Assembly: GCA_038373865.1 (NCBI GenBank)
Contig: JAXGGA010002264.1
Span: 1 to 64,000 of the forward strand
Length of the DNA stretch: 64,000 bases
Reading direction: 5' to 3'
From: Uloborus plumipes
Lineage: Eukaryota > Arthropoda > Arachnida > Araneae > Uloboridae
Below are positions 35,249 through 46,905 of the stretch, one piece after another (the first letter of the stretch is position 1; every line of letters starts with the position of its first letter). Both the position numbers and the translations under genes were made by a program. The notes below the pieces were generated by a model. That model was not told the DNA's origin. It saw nothing but the letters and a program-made list of their open reading frames with translations, and made no database searches.

Positions 35249-35787
35249 ACAGGGTGTCCACTCCAATCGTGGACCAATAGCTAATTTCTAAACCGTTAGA
35301 GATAAGCATATAGTTTATTTAGGAAAAAATCTCAAAATTATGAAAGGAATTTTGGGTCTATTCAATGTTTTTCAAAAAATCAAATTTTGAAAGAGTTACG
35401 AAATTTAAATTTTTATACAGCCCCCCAGTCCTATCAATCATAGTTAGTAAAACATTCTTGACACTGTAACGTTTAAAACTAAAAAAAAATCTCTCTTCTA
35501 CCACAAAAATTGACCGAGTTATGACGTTTTGAAAAATCAAGATTTTGCATTGTTTCATGAAGTCATCGAGAGATCGCTCAAGGGACCGTATGCGAAATCC
35601 TTCAAAATCTTGATTTTTCAAAACGTCATAACTCGGCCAATTTTTGTGGTAGAAGAGTGATTTTTTAATTTTAAACGTTACAGCGTCAAGAATGTTTTAC
35701 TAAATATGATTGATAGGACTGGGGGGCTGTATAAAAATTTAAATTTCGTAACTCTTTCAAAATTTGATTTTTTGAAAAACATTGAAT
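35249..35787. mobile_element. Mariner-type palindrome, truncated copy
   Basis: The left end ACAGGGTGTCCACTCCAATC and the palindromic body match 35983-36520. The outer part of the right arm (about 110 bp) is missing at 35787, where the sequence changes to the 35788-38265 foldback. Confidence 0.85.
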
Positions 35788-38265
35788 TGATCGCATTTAA
35801 CTCAAAACAGCAACCCTAGAAAAAATTTTTTTTTATGAATTATGGAACCTACAGATGTGTAGAATAACGTAAAAAAGAAAGTTGTTCGTCAGGACCGTAA
35901 TTTCAAGTTTTTCCAGGGGGCAAAGAGTCCAAATAGAGTGCAATTTCATCGGAAAACATTAAAAAACACACCCACCCTTATACAGGGTGTCCACTCCAAT
36001 CGTGGACCAATAGCTAATTTCTAAACCGTTAGAGATAAGTATATAGTTGATTTAGGAAAAAATCTCCAAATTATGAAAGGAATTTTGGGTCTATTCAATG
36101 TTTTTCAAAAAATCAAATTTTGAAAGAGTTACGAAATTTAAATTTTTATACAGCTCCCCAGTCCTATCAATCATATTTAGTAAAACATTCTTGACACTGT
36201 AACGTTTAAAACTAAAAAAAATCACTCCTCTACCACAAAAATTGACCGAGTTATGACGTTTTGAAAAATCAAGATTTTGCATTATTTCATGACGTCATCG
36301 AGCGATCGCTTAAGGGACCGTATGCGAAATCCTTCAAAATCTTGATTTTTCAAAACGTCATAACTCGGTCAATTTTTGTGGTAGAAGAGTGATTTTTTTT
36401 TAGTTTTAAACGTTACAGTGTCAAGAATGTTTTACTAAATATGATTGATAGGATTGGGGGGCTGTATAAAAATTTAAATTTCGTAACTCTTTCAAAATTT
36501 GATTTTTTGAAAAACATTGAATAGACCCAAAATTTCTTTCATAATTTGGAGATTTTTTCCTAAATAAACTCTATGCTTATCTCTAACGGTTTAAAAATTA
36601 GCTATTGGTCCACGATTGGAGTGGACACCCTGTATAAATACATTGATTTCTCAAAGCCAGGTGGGGCAATTGACCACCACTGCCCCCCCCCCCTAAATGA
36701 CGGGCCTGGGTCTCGTCTAGTTTTCAAGAAAAAAATTTTGTAGTTCATTTAATGCTTTTTTTCTCATAGTAAATTGTGTCAAAGTAGGTCAGATCTGATG
36801 AGCTTTAAGTACATAGTAATGATGTATTTAAATTTGTATAGGGAAAGAGAAAGACAAAAAACACTTAATTTTGTCGACATTTTTATAATTTTTAGTTTTT
36901 TAATTGTAATTAACTCAAAAAACGTGAAATCCTGAGAGAACTATTGAATGCACTTTGAAATATTGGAAACAGTAAATTCGGTGAGGTATCTTCAGATTTA
37001 TTCTTGTGGGAGGTCACTATGACCTCCCGAAAAATTTCATGGTCGAAAAATTTTGCTGACGATTCGATAAATTTGGAAACAGTATTGTAACATTGAGATT
37101 TTTTAATGATACATTTTTCGCAAGTGAATTGATCGTATTTTGTAAAAATTTTAAGTTCCAGTGCCCATGAGTATCTTATACTTCTCAAGAAGATGGTCTT
37201 AATTTGCCAAAAGAATTTGGCAAATGATAAAATACGATTCCGAATGATAAAATACGATCAAGCCCACACGTAAAAAATAAATATATAGAAAATTTTAATG
37301 TTGCAGTATTGTTTCCAAAGTTGCTGAATCTTCAGAAAAATTCTCCGAATGTAAAATATTTCTGGAGGTCACAGTGACTTCCTTTGATTTTCCAATGGAG
37401 AGCTTCTAAAAATACCTCACAGTATTTACTTTTTCAAATATTTCCAGTCATTGCCCAGCTAGTAATATGTAAATTCAATTATTCTCTCACTAACGATTTA
37501 TCGTTTTTTGATGTAATTGCAATAAAAAGCTAAAAGTTCTAAAAATTCAGGCACAATTAAGTGCTGTGAGTCTTTTTCTTTCTCTATACTCACATACATA
37601 AATTATTGTTATATGTTTTAAGTTTTAGCACAGCTGACGTACATATTGGACACATTTTCCGACGGGAGAACGTATTATAATTTGCTACATTTTTTTTCTG
37701 AAAAACTAGAAGACTCCTGGCCGCTTTATTTTTTACGCTGTTTTACACACATGCAGGTATCATATAATATAAAAAAATAATCATAAATTTTAAAAAATAA
37801 ATAAATAGAAGATTTCAATGTTTCAATATTGTTTCCAAGTTGGCCAAATCATCAGCAAAATATTTCGAATTCAAAATTTTTCGGGTAGTCACTGATACCT
37901 CTTCTAGAATACCTTTGAAAATACCTCACCGAATTTACTTTTCCGATATTTCAAAGTTGTGCCTTCAATTGTTCTCTCAGGTTTTCCCGTTTTTTGAGTT
38001 AATTGCAATTAAAAAACTAAATTTTAAAAAATTAGACAAAATTTAGTGTTTTTAGTATTTTTCTCTTTTAAATACACCTTAAGTAGAGAAGAATTTATTT
38101 TACTATGAGAAAAAACATTAAAATGAGCTACAAAAAAAAATATTTTCTTAAACTAGACGAGACCCCACGCAGCTTTCTTTTTTACGTTATTCTACACATC
38201 TGCAGGTTCTATATTTCATAAGTTATTTTTTTCTAGGGTTGGTTTTGAGTTAAATGCGGTCAAAA
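35788..38265. repeat. Large irregular inverted repeat
   Basis: 35800-35890 pairs with about 38165-38265 (GAACCTACAGATGTGTAGAA against its inverse). 36710-36790 pairs with 38090-38165, and 36830-36975 with 37905-38060. A third, internal arm (37260-37440 against 37780-37900) repeats TATTGTTTCCAA-type phrases. A MITE copy and a mariner-type palindrome sit within the left arm. No termini or duplication were recognised. Confidence 0.65.
35983..36632. mobile_element. Mariner-type palindromic MITE, 650 bp, complete
   Basis: It starts CAGGGTGTCCACTCCAATCG and ends with the inverse at 36632, with TA on both sides (35981-35982 and 36633-36634). Nearly the whole length is one inverted repeat centred near 36307. 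It is inserted in a copy of the 21017-21167 repeat, whose intact form shows the site before insertion. CAGGGTGTCC ends and a TA target fit the mariner group. Confidence 0.9.
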
Positions 38266-38876
38266 AACCAAATTTTGAAAATTTGATAAATATCTAAGTC
38301 TTTTTCTCTTCAAAGCAATGAGATATTAGACAATTTTCGTACAACATATTCTCTTCACAGTATAAAATTTAAGTATAAGTTAAAAAAATTTCGGAGGGTT
38401 GCTTTTAGGGAGATATAACGCAGTTCAAAGTCGAGCAAAAATGGACTAAAAAACTAATTTTTGAACCTTAAGCTAAAAACCCTTAAAAACTCTTAACTAA
38501 AGAAAGCAACACACTCCAACCACAATAACTATGGGGTCCTCATAACCAGACACTGTTCAATAAATAAATGTAAAGACAACTTTGGGGTGGCGTTTTTGTA
38601 AAAAACTACAGCGCACTGAAATGCGTCTTTCAGCCGTTTTACCAAAAAAGTGCTGCAAAACATCAAAATTTGGGAATATTTACGTAGCAAACAAATTTTT
38701 TTGAGGGGCTACAAACTTCAGAATGTTCCCTCCTCATAACCTGATTTGACATATAAAAAAATGAGAAAAATCAAAAATTGTCACTGCCACACCTTGTCTG
38801 AATTTCAAAATAATAGCCGTGAAAATCGTTTTTTAAGATTGTGTTTAGAATTTTATTTTAATTTTTTTTAACTATT
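38266..38876. other. No recognised feature
   Basis: AT-rich sequence. CCTCATAACC occurs twice (about 38533 and 38735). No frame or repeat termini seen. Confidence 0.45.
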
Positions 38877-40092
38877 GGGTCATTCCATATTAATTCAACA
38901 AATTTTCAGAAATTTTCGTGCCGCACCATTTTTGATTTTGATCATATTTGGTAGGTAATATGCACCAATATTCTGTTCCTCGAAACTGTCTTATTTTTTT
39001 CTCAAATTTTTTATTCTCGAGATATAGCCATTTTTTTGCTCCGCCTATGAGTAAAATTCGGCATTTTTTATTTTTTTCTAGGAGCTCTGGTAAATTTATT
39101 TCAAACGTTAGAAAGATCAAACATGACTTATTTTAAAGCTAAAAGAGTGAACTTTGATTTGTGCATAAAAAGAAACGGTTGAATTTAAGCCTAAATATGA
39201 ATTTTCCCGGGGTAATTCGCGGTTCAAAAAGTGCTGTTTTCGTCATTTCAAGCATGAAAAAGTATATGAAGGACTGACAGTGGGGTTCTATTTTTTTTTC
39301 ACTTGCACCCAGTTATAGATACTAGAAGCACAGAAAAAAATAAGATACCAGTAGTCCTTCATTATGAAAGAATTGTTTAAACTTGAGAAAAAATGAAAAT
39401 TGGCCCTTTTCACTCCCCAAAAACGGCCTGTGGAACAGGTAGTAACAATTTACAAATGCATGGAGTAAGAAGGTGTTACATTGCCCTTTAAAATAAAACA
39501 AAAACTGTCTTGTTATTCCAAGGCATTAAAGAGATATAACCCTCTGAAAAATGAAAATGTATGCAAAAAATTTTTTTGTGCCATAAGTTAAAGCAATTAT
39601 GAACATAAAATCTTTTTATGCAAGAACTGCAAGAGTAACAATATATATTATTATACTAGCTGCGTGACCCGGCGTTGCACGGGCTTTAAAGTAGTGAGGA
39701 ATGTTTAAAAAAACTACTCGCCGCCAAGGCGGCTCGCCTTTAAAGTAGCGAGCATAGTTTCAACAAACTGTTCGCCGCTAAAGCGCTCGCTAAACAGCTT
39801 TCCTGCATCAAAAAGTCAATCGAATAATTTGCACATGCTTCCTCAAAAATAAAAAATATATCCAGTAGCGCATACTTAACTCTTTTCATTCTAAATGACA
39901 CATAAAATTCCTTACCAAAAACAATTATTTCCAAACCGCTTTCTTCCTATAAACTTGATCGCAAAATTCTAAACGAAAGAATTGTTTTAATGTTTGAATC
40001 GCAGCCAAAACAAGTCCCTGCTAAAAACATCAATAAGAATTTTATTTGAAACACATTTTAAAAATGGCAACAGAAAAAAGTCTTTAATTAAA

Positions 40093-40573
40093 ATAGAACG
40101 CAATCTAAATTACGGCGAACCTTCCGAGTACCTAGGGCGTGGCCCTTTACCTCGGAGGTCTGTAATTGGGTGAAATGAGCATGAGCTTGTAAACCAATGA
40201 CGAGCTGGCATTTGACAGAAGTTTAAAAAATTTCAGAATGAATTACTTAAAGTCAAAAGGGGATACTTAAAGAAGTGTGAAAAGTACAGAGTACAGTCTT
40301 TTTTTCCCCGCAAGGTTAAAAACCAAGAGTTTTTAAGTTTGGAAAAATATCAAAAATCTAGTAAAATAAAATAAAATAAAAAACAAAGTAAGGAGCCCTA
40401 AAAAAAGGGAGTAGCAAATGTTGTGAGGGGTGTTAGTCCTAGCCAGGAGAAATCCCTACTCGCGAAAGCGGCAGCTCGCCGTGGAAAGTGCCGTGCGTTT
40501 CTCATCTCAACAAGGCACGGTGCCGGCGATGGTTAGCTGGATCAGCCGGGTGGTAGGACGGAAGGCTGTCCTG
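40093..40573. other. Inserted segment of unknown nature
   Basis: Absent from copies 2 and 3 of the tandem element. It contains a GC-richer stretch (40440-40573, with CTCGCGAAAGCGGCAGCTCG and AGGCACGGTGCCGGCGATGG) ahead of the TAGGGTGGAGC element. A matching short segment may lie at 49342-49540. No frame recognised. Confidence 0.4.
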
Positions 40574-40778
40574 TAGGGTGGAGCGACAAAAACAGTTTTT
40601 TATTTTCGAATCGTATTAGTGCGGAAAAGTTGCGATTTGTGAAGAGTTACAAAACAAAAATTTTTGAAATCGGATAATATCTTCCGTTCCCGCAACGAGC
40701 CTGAAATTTTGAAAAAATGAAAATTTTCATGTGTTTTTAACGATTTTTTAAAATTTTTGTTTTAATGTTTTATTTTAA

Positions 40779-42145
40779 GAGCAAGAATCTGAGAGAGTGT
40801 CACGCCTGTGATTCATGACCTCTCAGATTTTTTTCCAAAAAATTACCAAATGTTTATTACCTTATTGAAAGACCAAATCCAGAATGTTTTGCTCTAAAGT
40901 TGAGTTGTTTAGTTTTTATGGATCCCTAAAGTTGAAGGTGCGGCATCAAAAATTAAGCAGATTTTCAAGACATGGAAATTGCCGTGAGCCAAAACTCTTA
41001 CCAGGAACTGTTTAACTCCAATTTTCTTTTTGTATATGGAATATAGAAGGTTGAAACTTTACAAAATGAATGTTAAATTTGTGCTAAGTTGTTGCCGTAA
41101 GGTCAGTGAAGGCCCTCAAAACATGGCATTTTTGACGTTTTTTAGCGTTTTTGAGGTCCAAAAACAGCTTGTACATTTCAGTTGGCACGGCAAAAGTAGT
41201 GTCGTTTGAAAGACCAGTGTAAGCACTTTAAAATAATGTATAAATAACCGAGGAAAGTTCAACGTGTTTTTAGTTGCGTAAGGCCGAAATATGACAAATG
41301 TCATATTTTACCAATATTCAAACGGTCATAACTTCCTCTGCCAACAACATATTAAAATATTTTTTTCGCCAATGTCATACTCTATTCTTTGTCTTAACAG
41401 AACAGTTGAGTCCTTTGAGGCGAAATGTGAAAAATTTTTTTACAAAAAAATTTTTTTCTATGCATTTTTTGTAAAAAATTTTTTCACATTTCGCCTCAAA
41501 GGACTCAACTGTTCTGTTAAGACAAAGAATAGAGCATGACATTGGCAAAAAAAATATTTCAATATGTTGTTGGCAGAGGAAGTTATGACCGTTTGAATGT
41601 CGGTAAAATATGACATTTTTCATATTTCGGCCTTACGCAACTAAAAGCACGTTGAACTTTCCTCGGTTATTTATACATTATTTTAAAGTGCTTACACTAG
41701 TCTTTTAAACGACACTACTTTTGCCGTGCCAACTGAAATGTATAAGCTGTTTTTGGACCTCAAAAACGCTAAAAAACGTCAAAAATGCCTTGTTTTGAGG
41801 GCCTTCACTGACCTTACGGCAACAACTTACCACAAATTTAACATTCATTTTGTAAAGTTTGAACCTGCTGCATTCCATATACAAAAAGAAAATTGGAGTT
41901 CAACAGTTCCTGGTAAGAGTTTTGGTTCACAGCAACTTCCATGTCTTGAAAATCCGCTTAATTTTTGATGCCGCACCTTCAAGTTTAGGGATCCATAAAA
42001 ACTAAACAACTCAACTTTAGAACAAAACATTCTGGATTTGGTCTTTCCATAAGATAATAAACATTTGGTAATTTTTTGGAAAAAATCTGAGAGGTCATGA
42101 ATCACCTCATAATGCTAGGCGTGACAGTTTCTCAGATTCTTGCTC
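40779..42145. mobile_element. Near-perfect 1.37-kb palindrome inserted at TTAA
   Basis: It starts GAGCAAGAATCTGAGAGAGT and ends CTCAGATTCTTGCTC, with TTAA on both sides (40775-40778 and 42146-42149). The two halves mirror each other almost base for base around 41460, with almost no spacer: GAGGCGAAATGTGAAAAATT at 41417 against its inverse ending 41498. The opposite arm of the host element keeps the empty site (one TTAA at 49122-49125). There is no coding potential; mirrored frames on the two strands are an artefact of the palindrome. Confidence 0.9.
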
Positions 42146-44934
42146 TTAATGCTCTTGGACGGAAAAGTTACGTTTGGTGAAGCCTTCTGAAGTTTTGAAA
42201 ACTATATTGAAATCGAATAATACCTTCTGATCCAGGAACAAGCCAGAAAAACCAAAAAATTATAAAATTTCAGCTTTTTTTGGGGTGCTGAAAAAAAATT
42301 AAAAAATATGTTCTCATTTTTTTTTTTTTTTACCCGGTATCATAGCGTAAAGCCTTTTGAAAAGCACTATATTACTCTTAAACATTAATTTTTTTCTTGA
42401 TTTTTCAGGTATCTTCTAAACATGCAAAACTACCATTTTTTAAAACAATGAAACATTTTCAAATAATCGAAAGTTATAAAATATTTTCCAAAATTTCTGC
42501 AATCCAGTACAAAAATCCACTAAATAAAACACCCACTCCTAAAATAACCGCTAATTTTAATCACTAAACTATAAACAATTTTAATACCTAACTAATTATA
42601 TACAGTTTCTTAATCCCCTTTTGTAGTCTGTGCCTTCTATAATTATGTTACCTAACTTAACTGACTACCCACAGAATCCTTTAACATTAATTAATTAGAA
42701 ACTAATTTTAAAATTAAAACTTCTTTAAAATTAAACCTAGTTAGGTTAGGTAGTGTATAGAATGAGACTGCAAAATGCAATTAAAAATTCAGAAACTAAC
42801 ATTATAATGAGGTAGGTATTAAAATAGTTTATCGTTTAGGGATAAAAAATATTGTTCATCTTATGAGTGAGTGTTTTGTTCAATGGATTTTTGTACTGAA
42901 AAAGTTAAACAAATTTAATAATTAGTTACGGGTAAAAATTTTTATGTAAATGTTATCTATTATTTTTTGCTTTTAGTTTGCTTTAAGGTTATCTTGGTGC
43001 CTACAGTAACACAGTCCCAGGCAAAGTGGGGCAAGGTGTAACAAAAATTAAGGATTGGAAAGCATTTGACAAGGAGAGGGCACTACTGCCCCACACACCC
43101 CTATTAGCCTAATGCAAAAAATGTTAAAACATGTTATCATGACAATTGAACATTTGAAACACGATTGCAGAGAAACTTGTGCTTAAAAGGTTACTATAAG
43201 CATCTCGGTGATGATTTTGGAACACATTTCATATGAAAGCCATAAATAAGAGGAATGTATTAGTGTAGAAGACAAAACAAATTTTATATTTTGTTGATTT
43301 CTAATTTTTCATACACAAAATTATTTTAAAATAAATAATTAAATTTAAGTTTAAAAAACTAAAAAATACGCTTTTAGAGTTAATCAAACTATAAAGTTTT
43401 AAACCAGTGGTTCTCAACGGGGGCGATACCGCCCCCCGGTGGGTGGTGGGAAGATGTTGAGGGGATATAGTTTAAAACGGGCCATAGTTTCAAGTTTTTG
43501 TCAGTCCTGGGAAAAATAGAGCGGATTAGTTGTTGCCTTTCGCAGTCAAGTCCTATATCCGTACGTAATAAATAGGGGATACGTATTGCATAGTAGCAAG
43601 TAAATAAGGGCAAGACTGTTTGGGATCGGACTGTTCAGGAACTATTTGAACGTGGTGTATTTTTCAAATTATACTGCTTTTCAAAAAATATGTTGAAAAC
43701 TGCATTTTTATTTCAAACCGTGTTGTTCTTAAAAATGGTTCACTCATTTAATGGACCCATTCTAGGCACTTGGTTGTTACTGATACAGCTTTTCAGAGGG
43801 AGAAAAATTCCCGCTTTTGGCACATTCCACGTCAAATCGCCTAATTTAAATAGTCGGCCGTGCCGTCATGTCTCGGATTTTGTTCAATATTTTTTTACGG
43901 ATAGATACCTATGAGATAAACTCAAATTAATTTTTTTAGATTTTTTGAATAAAAATTTAGGGTAGTAGAATTTTTTGAAATTTTGATTTTTTCAGAATTT
44001 TTGCTTTTTTATTTTTGGTATGTATTTTGAAAAAGCTCTATAACTTCCTCATTTTTCATTCAATTAAGCCAATTTACGTATCATTTTAAAGCTAATTATT
44101 TTCTCCTTCAATATTAGTGACAAAAATGAAATTCTGAAAAATAGAATTTTGCCAATGGTCGTCTGAAGTCAGATTTTGTGTTTTTTCAATTGGTATGTTT
44201 AGTAGGTCATATCTCCGGAGTACCAACTAAGAACTGCTCAATTTTTTTTTTCAGTGATGACCACATCATATACTTTTTATGTATAAAAAATTGGAAGGGT
44301 GTTTTTTGTTTTGGAATAAAAAATTCAAGTGTGTTTTTTCAGTGGGTATGATCAATAGGTCATATCTCCGGACTACCAACTAAGAAATGCACGACACTTT
44401 TTTTCTGTTATGACAACATCATACCCTTTTTATGTATAAAAAATTAGGAGGGTGCTTTTTGTAGTTTTGGAATAAAAAAATCAAACGTGTTTTTTCAGTT
44501 GGTATGATCAATAGGTCATATCTCCGGATTACCAGTTAACAACTGCGCCATTTTTTTTCCATAATGAAAACATCATGATGTTTTTATGATCAAGAAATTA
44601 GAAGGAAGTTTTCTTGTTATTTTGAAATAAAAATCTTACATGTTTTTTTCAAAAAACTTTACTTTAAAATTAACTTTTGAAACTTAAATTTGAGATTCAT
44701 TCAGCATCATACTTCACAAGCAGATGAAAATGTATCCTATTTATTACATTCAAATACTTAATGGTAGTTTTATATTGTTCTATTGCTTGCATGCTTTGGT
44801 AGTGAAAAGTCGCTGCATAATTATTTTACTCTTCAGTAATTATTTGCTAGCCACTCCATCAACCGATAGGAATTACGATAAAGTAAACTGAAAGGTCTTT
44901 AAATATACTTTCATTCAGTTTGACAAAAAAAATA

Positions 44935-46378
44935 GTCTAAGATCCCACCGCAGTTTATCTACACTCATAGCGTACACTCATGACGTATATTTCAAATTAA
45001 AGCTGATTTTTTTCTGAACGTGATGCACCATGTCCGCCTATATAAAAGTGCCCGAAACCTATAGGCAGCCTGGCCTAAACAGGTCACATGAATGTAGTAT
45101 TTCTACACTCATAGCGTACACTCATGACTCATATATCAAATTGAAGCTAATTTTTTTCTGAACGTGGTGCACTAAGGCTGCCTATGTTAAAGTGCCCGCA
45201 ACCTCTAGGCAGCCTGGCCTGAAGTTTAGGGTCCAAAATTTCAAATGGTTATAAAAGACGGAAAAATCGGTCGATTCTTTTGCTTTTTTTACTAAAATTA
45301 TTCTTAATGTGAGTACTTTTTCGAAAAAAATTGATGAACTTAAATTTCAAAAATTGCCGATAGGGGGTGCTTTAGACTTTGTAGCTAAAAACAACTACTT
45401 TTTACCATTTTTTTCGTATTTTCGTAATTGATTCAAAAAGTTCAAACTCTAACTTAAATTTTGAGCCCAAAATATCAACTAATTTCCAGTTTTTAGCAAT
45501 ATTAGGACCAAACGTCAAAAAATGTGTTTTTCTACTTTTTAACTTGTCCTTTCATGTAAAAAAGATTATTAAAATCATCTGGCGATACTAATAATGTGAA
45601 AATAAAATTAAATGTACACTTTCTGAGTTGTAAAATACAAAATTTCTGGGTAAAAAAAAGTTGGAAAAAAAATTTATTTTTTCTTTTTTTTAGTTACGAA
45701 AGGGTTCATCTGAATTTATTTTAACATTATCAGGTGATTTTAATAATTTTTTTACATGAAAGGACTAGTTGAAAAGCAGAAAAACACAATTTTTGACGTT
45801 TGGTCCGAGTATTGCTAAAAACCGGAAATTAGTTGATATTTTGGGCTCAAAATTTAAGTTAGAGTTTTAACTCTTTGAATCAATTACGAAAATATGAAAA
45901 CAAACGGTAAAAAGTAGTTGTATTTAGCTCCAAAGTCTAAAGCGCCCCCTATCGGCAATTTTTGAAATTTAAGTTCATCAATTTTTTTTCGAAAAAGTAC
46001 TCACATTAAGAATAATTTTAGCAAAAAAAGCAAAAGAATCGACCGATTTTTCCGTCTTTTATAACCATTTGAAATTTTGGACCCTAAACTTCAGGCCAGG
46101 ATGCCTAGAGGTTGCGGGCACTTTAACATAGGCAGCCTTAGTGCACCACGTTCAGAAAAAAATTAGCTTCAATTTGATATATGAGTCATGAGTGTACGCT
46201 ATGAGTGTAGAAATACTACATTCATGTGACCTGTTTAAGCCAGGCTGCCTATAGGTTTCGGGCACTTTTACATAGGCGGACATGGTGCATCACGTTCAGA
46301 AAAAAATCTGCTTTAATTTGAAATATACGTCATGAGTGTACGCTATGAGTGTAGATAAACTGCGGTGGGATCTTAGAC
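44935..46378. mobile_element. Palindrome with internal 145-bp direct repeats, TA target
   Basis: It starts GTCTAAGATCCCACCGCAGT and ends with the exact inverse at 46378, with TA on both sides. Each arm contains two head-to-tail units of about 145 bp beginning CTACACTCATAGCGTACACT (44958 and 45103 in the left arm). The centre is near 45658. Nearly the whole length pairs, for example GCCGATAGGGGGTGCTTTAG at 45356 against its inverse at about 45938. Confidence 0.85.
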
Positions 46379-46529
46379 TAAAAGACTCGCGAGCTCTTGG
46401 TGGTTGGAAAAATTTTATATTTGGTTTCCATTATTCTGAAATCTACGCAACATTTTATAATTTGTTATCAAATGAAAGCATAAAAATATCATGAATAACA
46501 ATCTTTATTTCTACGATGTTCCGACAGTG

Positions 46530-46905
46530 GCAACAAAAGGTTTTTCAAACACAGAAACCTTCTTCACTAATATACCCTTCGTGTCTAAGGACTTGAAGAA
46601 GTAATTCTCTCTGCTGCCTACTATTATTAAGGCTCTTTCTTATCTTTGCTTTAAAAAATCTTCATTTGCAACCACTTCCACTGCTGTAACGAAAAACATC
46701 TGTATCCTCTTTATGTTTTGAGAGGCAAATTGAAATAGATTATGTGCATTTAAAATCTGTCCTTCGACAGTTCTTTGAAGACTTACCCTTATTGCAAGCC
46801 GTTTTATTGTGCCCCCTACTGCATCGCATGCATTCTTGCCATGACTCGTGGCAAAGAAATGCCATTCAGCTGCCATGTTGTGGTCTTCCTTGTGATAACA
46901 TAGTT
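46530..46905 (-). pseudogene. Transposon-associated protein relic (ATSHGK motif)
   Basis: The minus strand reads CYHKEDHNMAAEWHFFATSH then GKNACDAVGGTIKRLAIRVS, followed by ILNAHNLFQFASQNIKR and FFVTAVEVV. The frame is open to about 46640, then breaks. From memory, WHFFATSHGKGxCDGxGGTxKR is a recurrent motif of unnamed repetitive proteins in aphids and other arthropods. Its position inside a GGG-type element makes it a candidate remnant of that family's transposase. This would be the only coding trace among the six copies. It is about 100 codons long, with no N-terminus. Confidence 0.6.

Noticed and set aside
41291..41623. Two nearly identical open frames on opposite strands
   Set aside because: They are the two halves of the 40779-42145 palindrome read from each strand; low-complexity and not protein-like.
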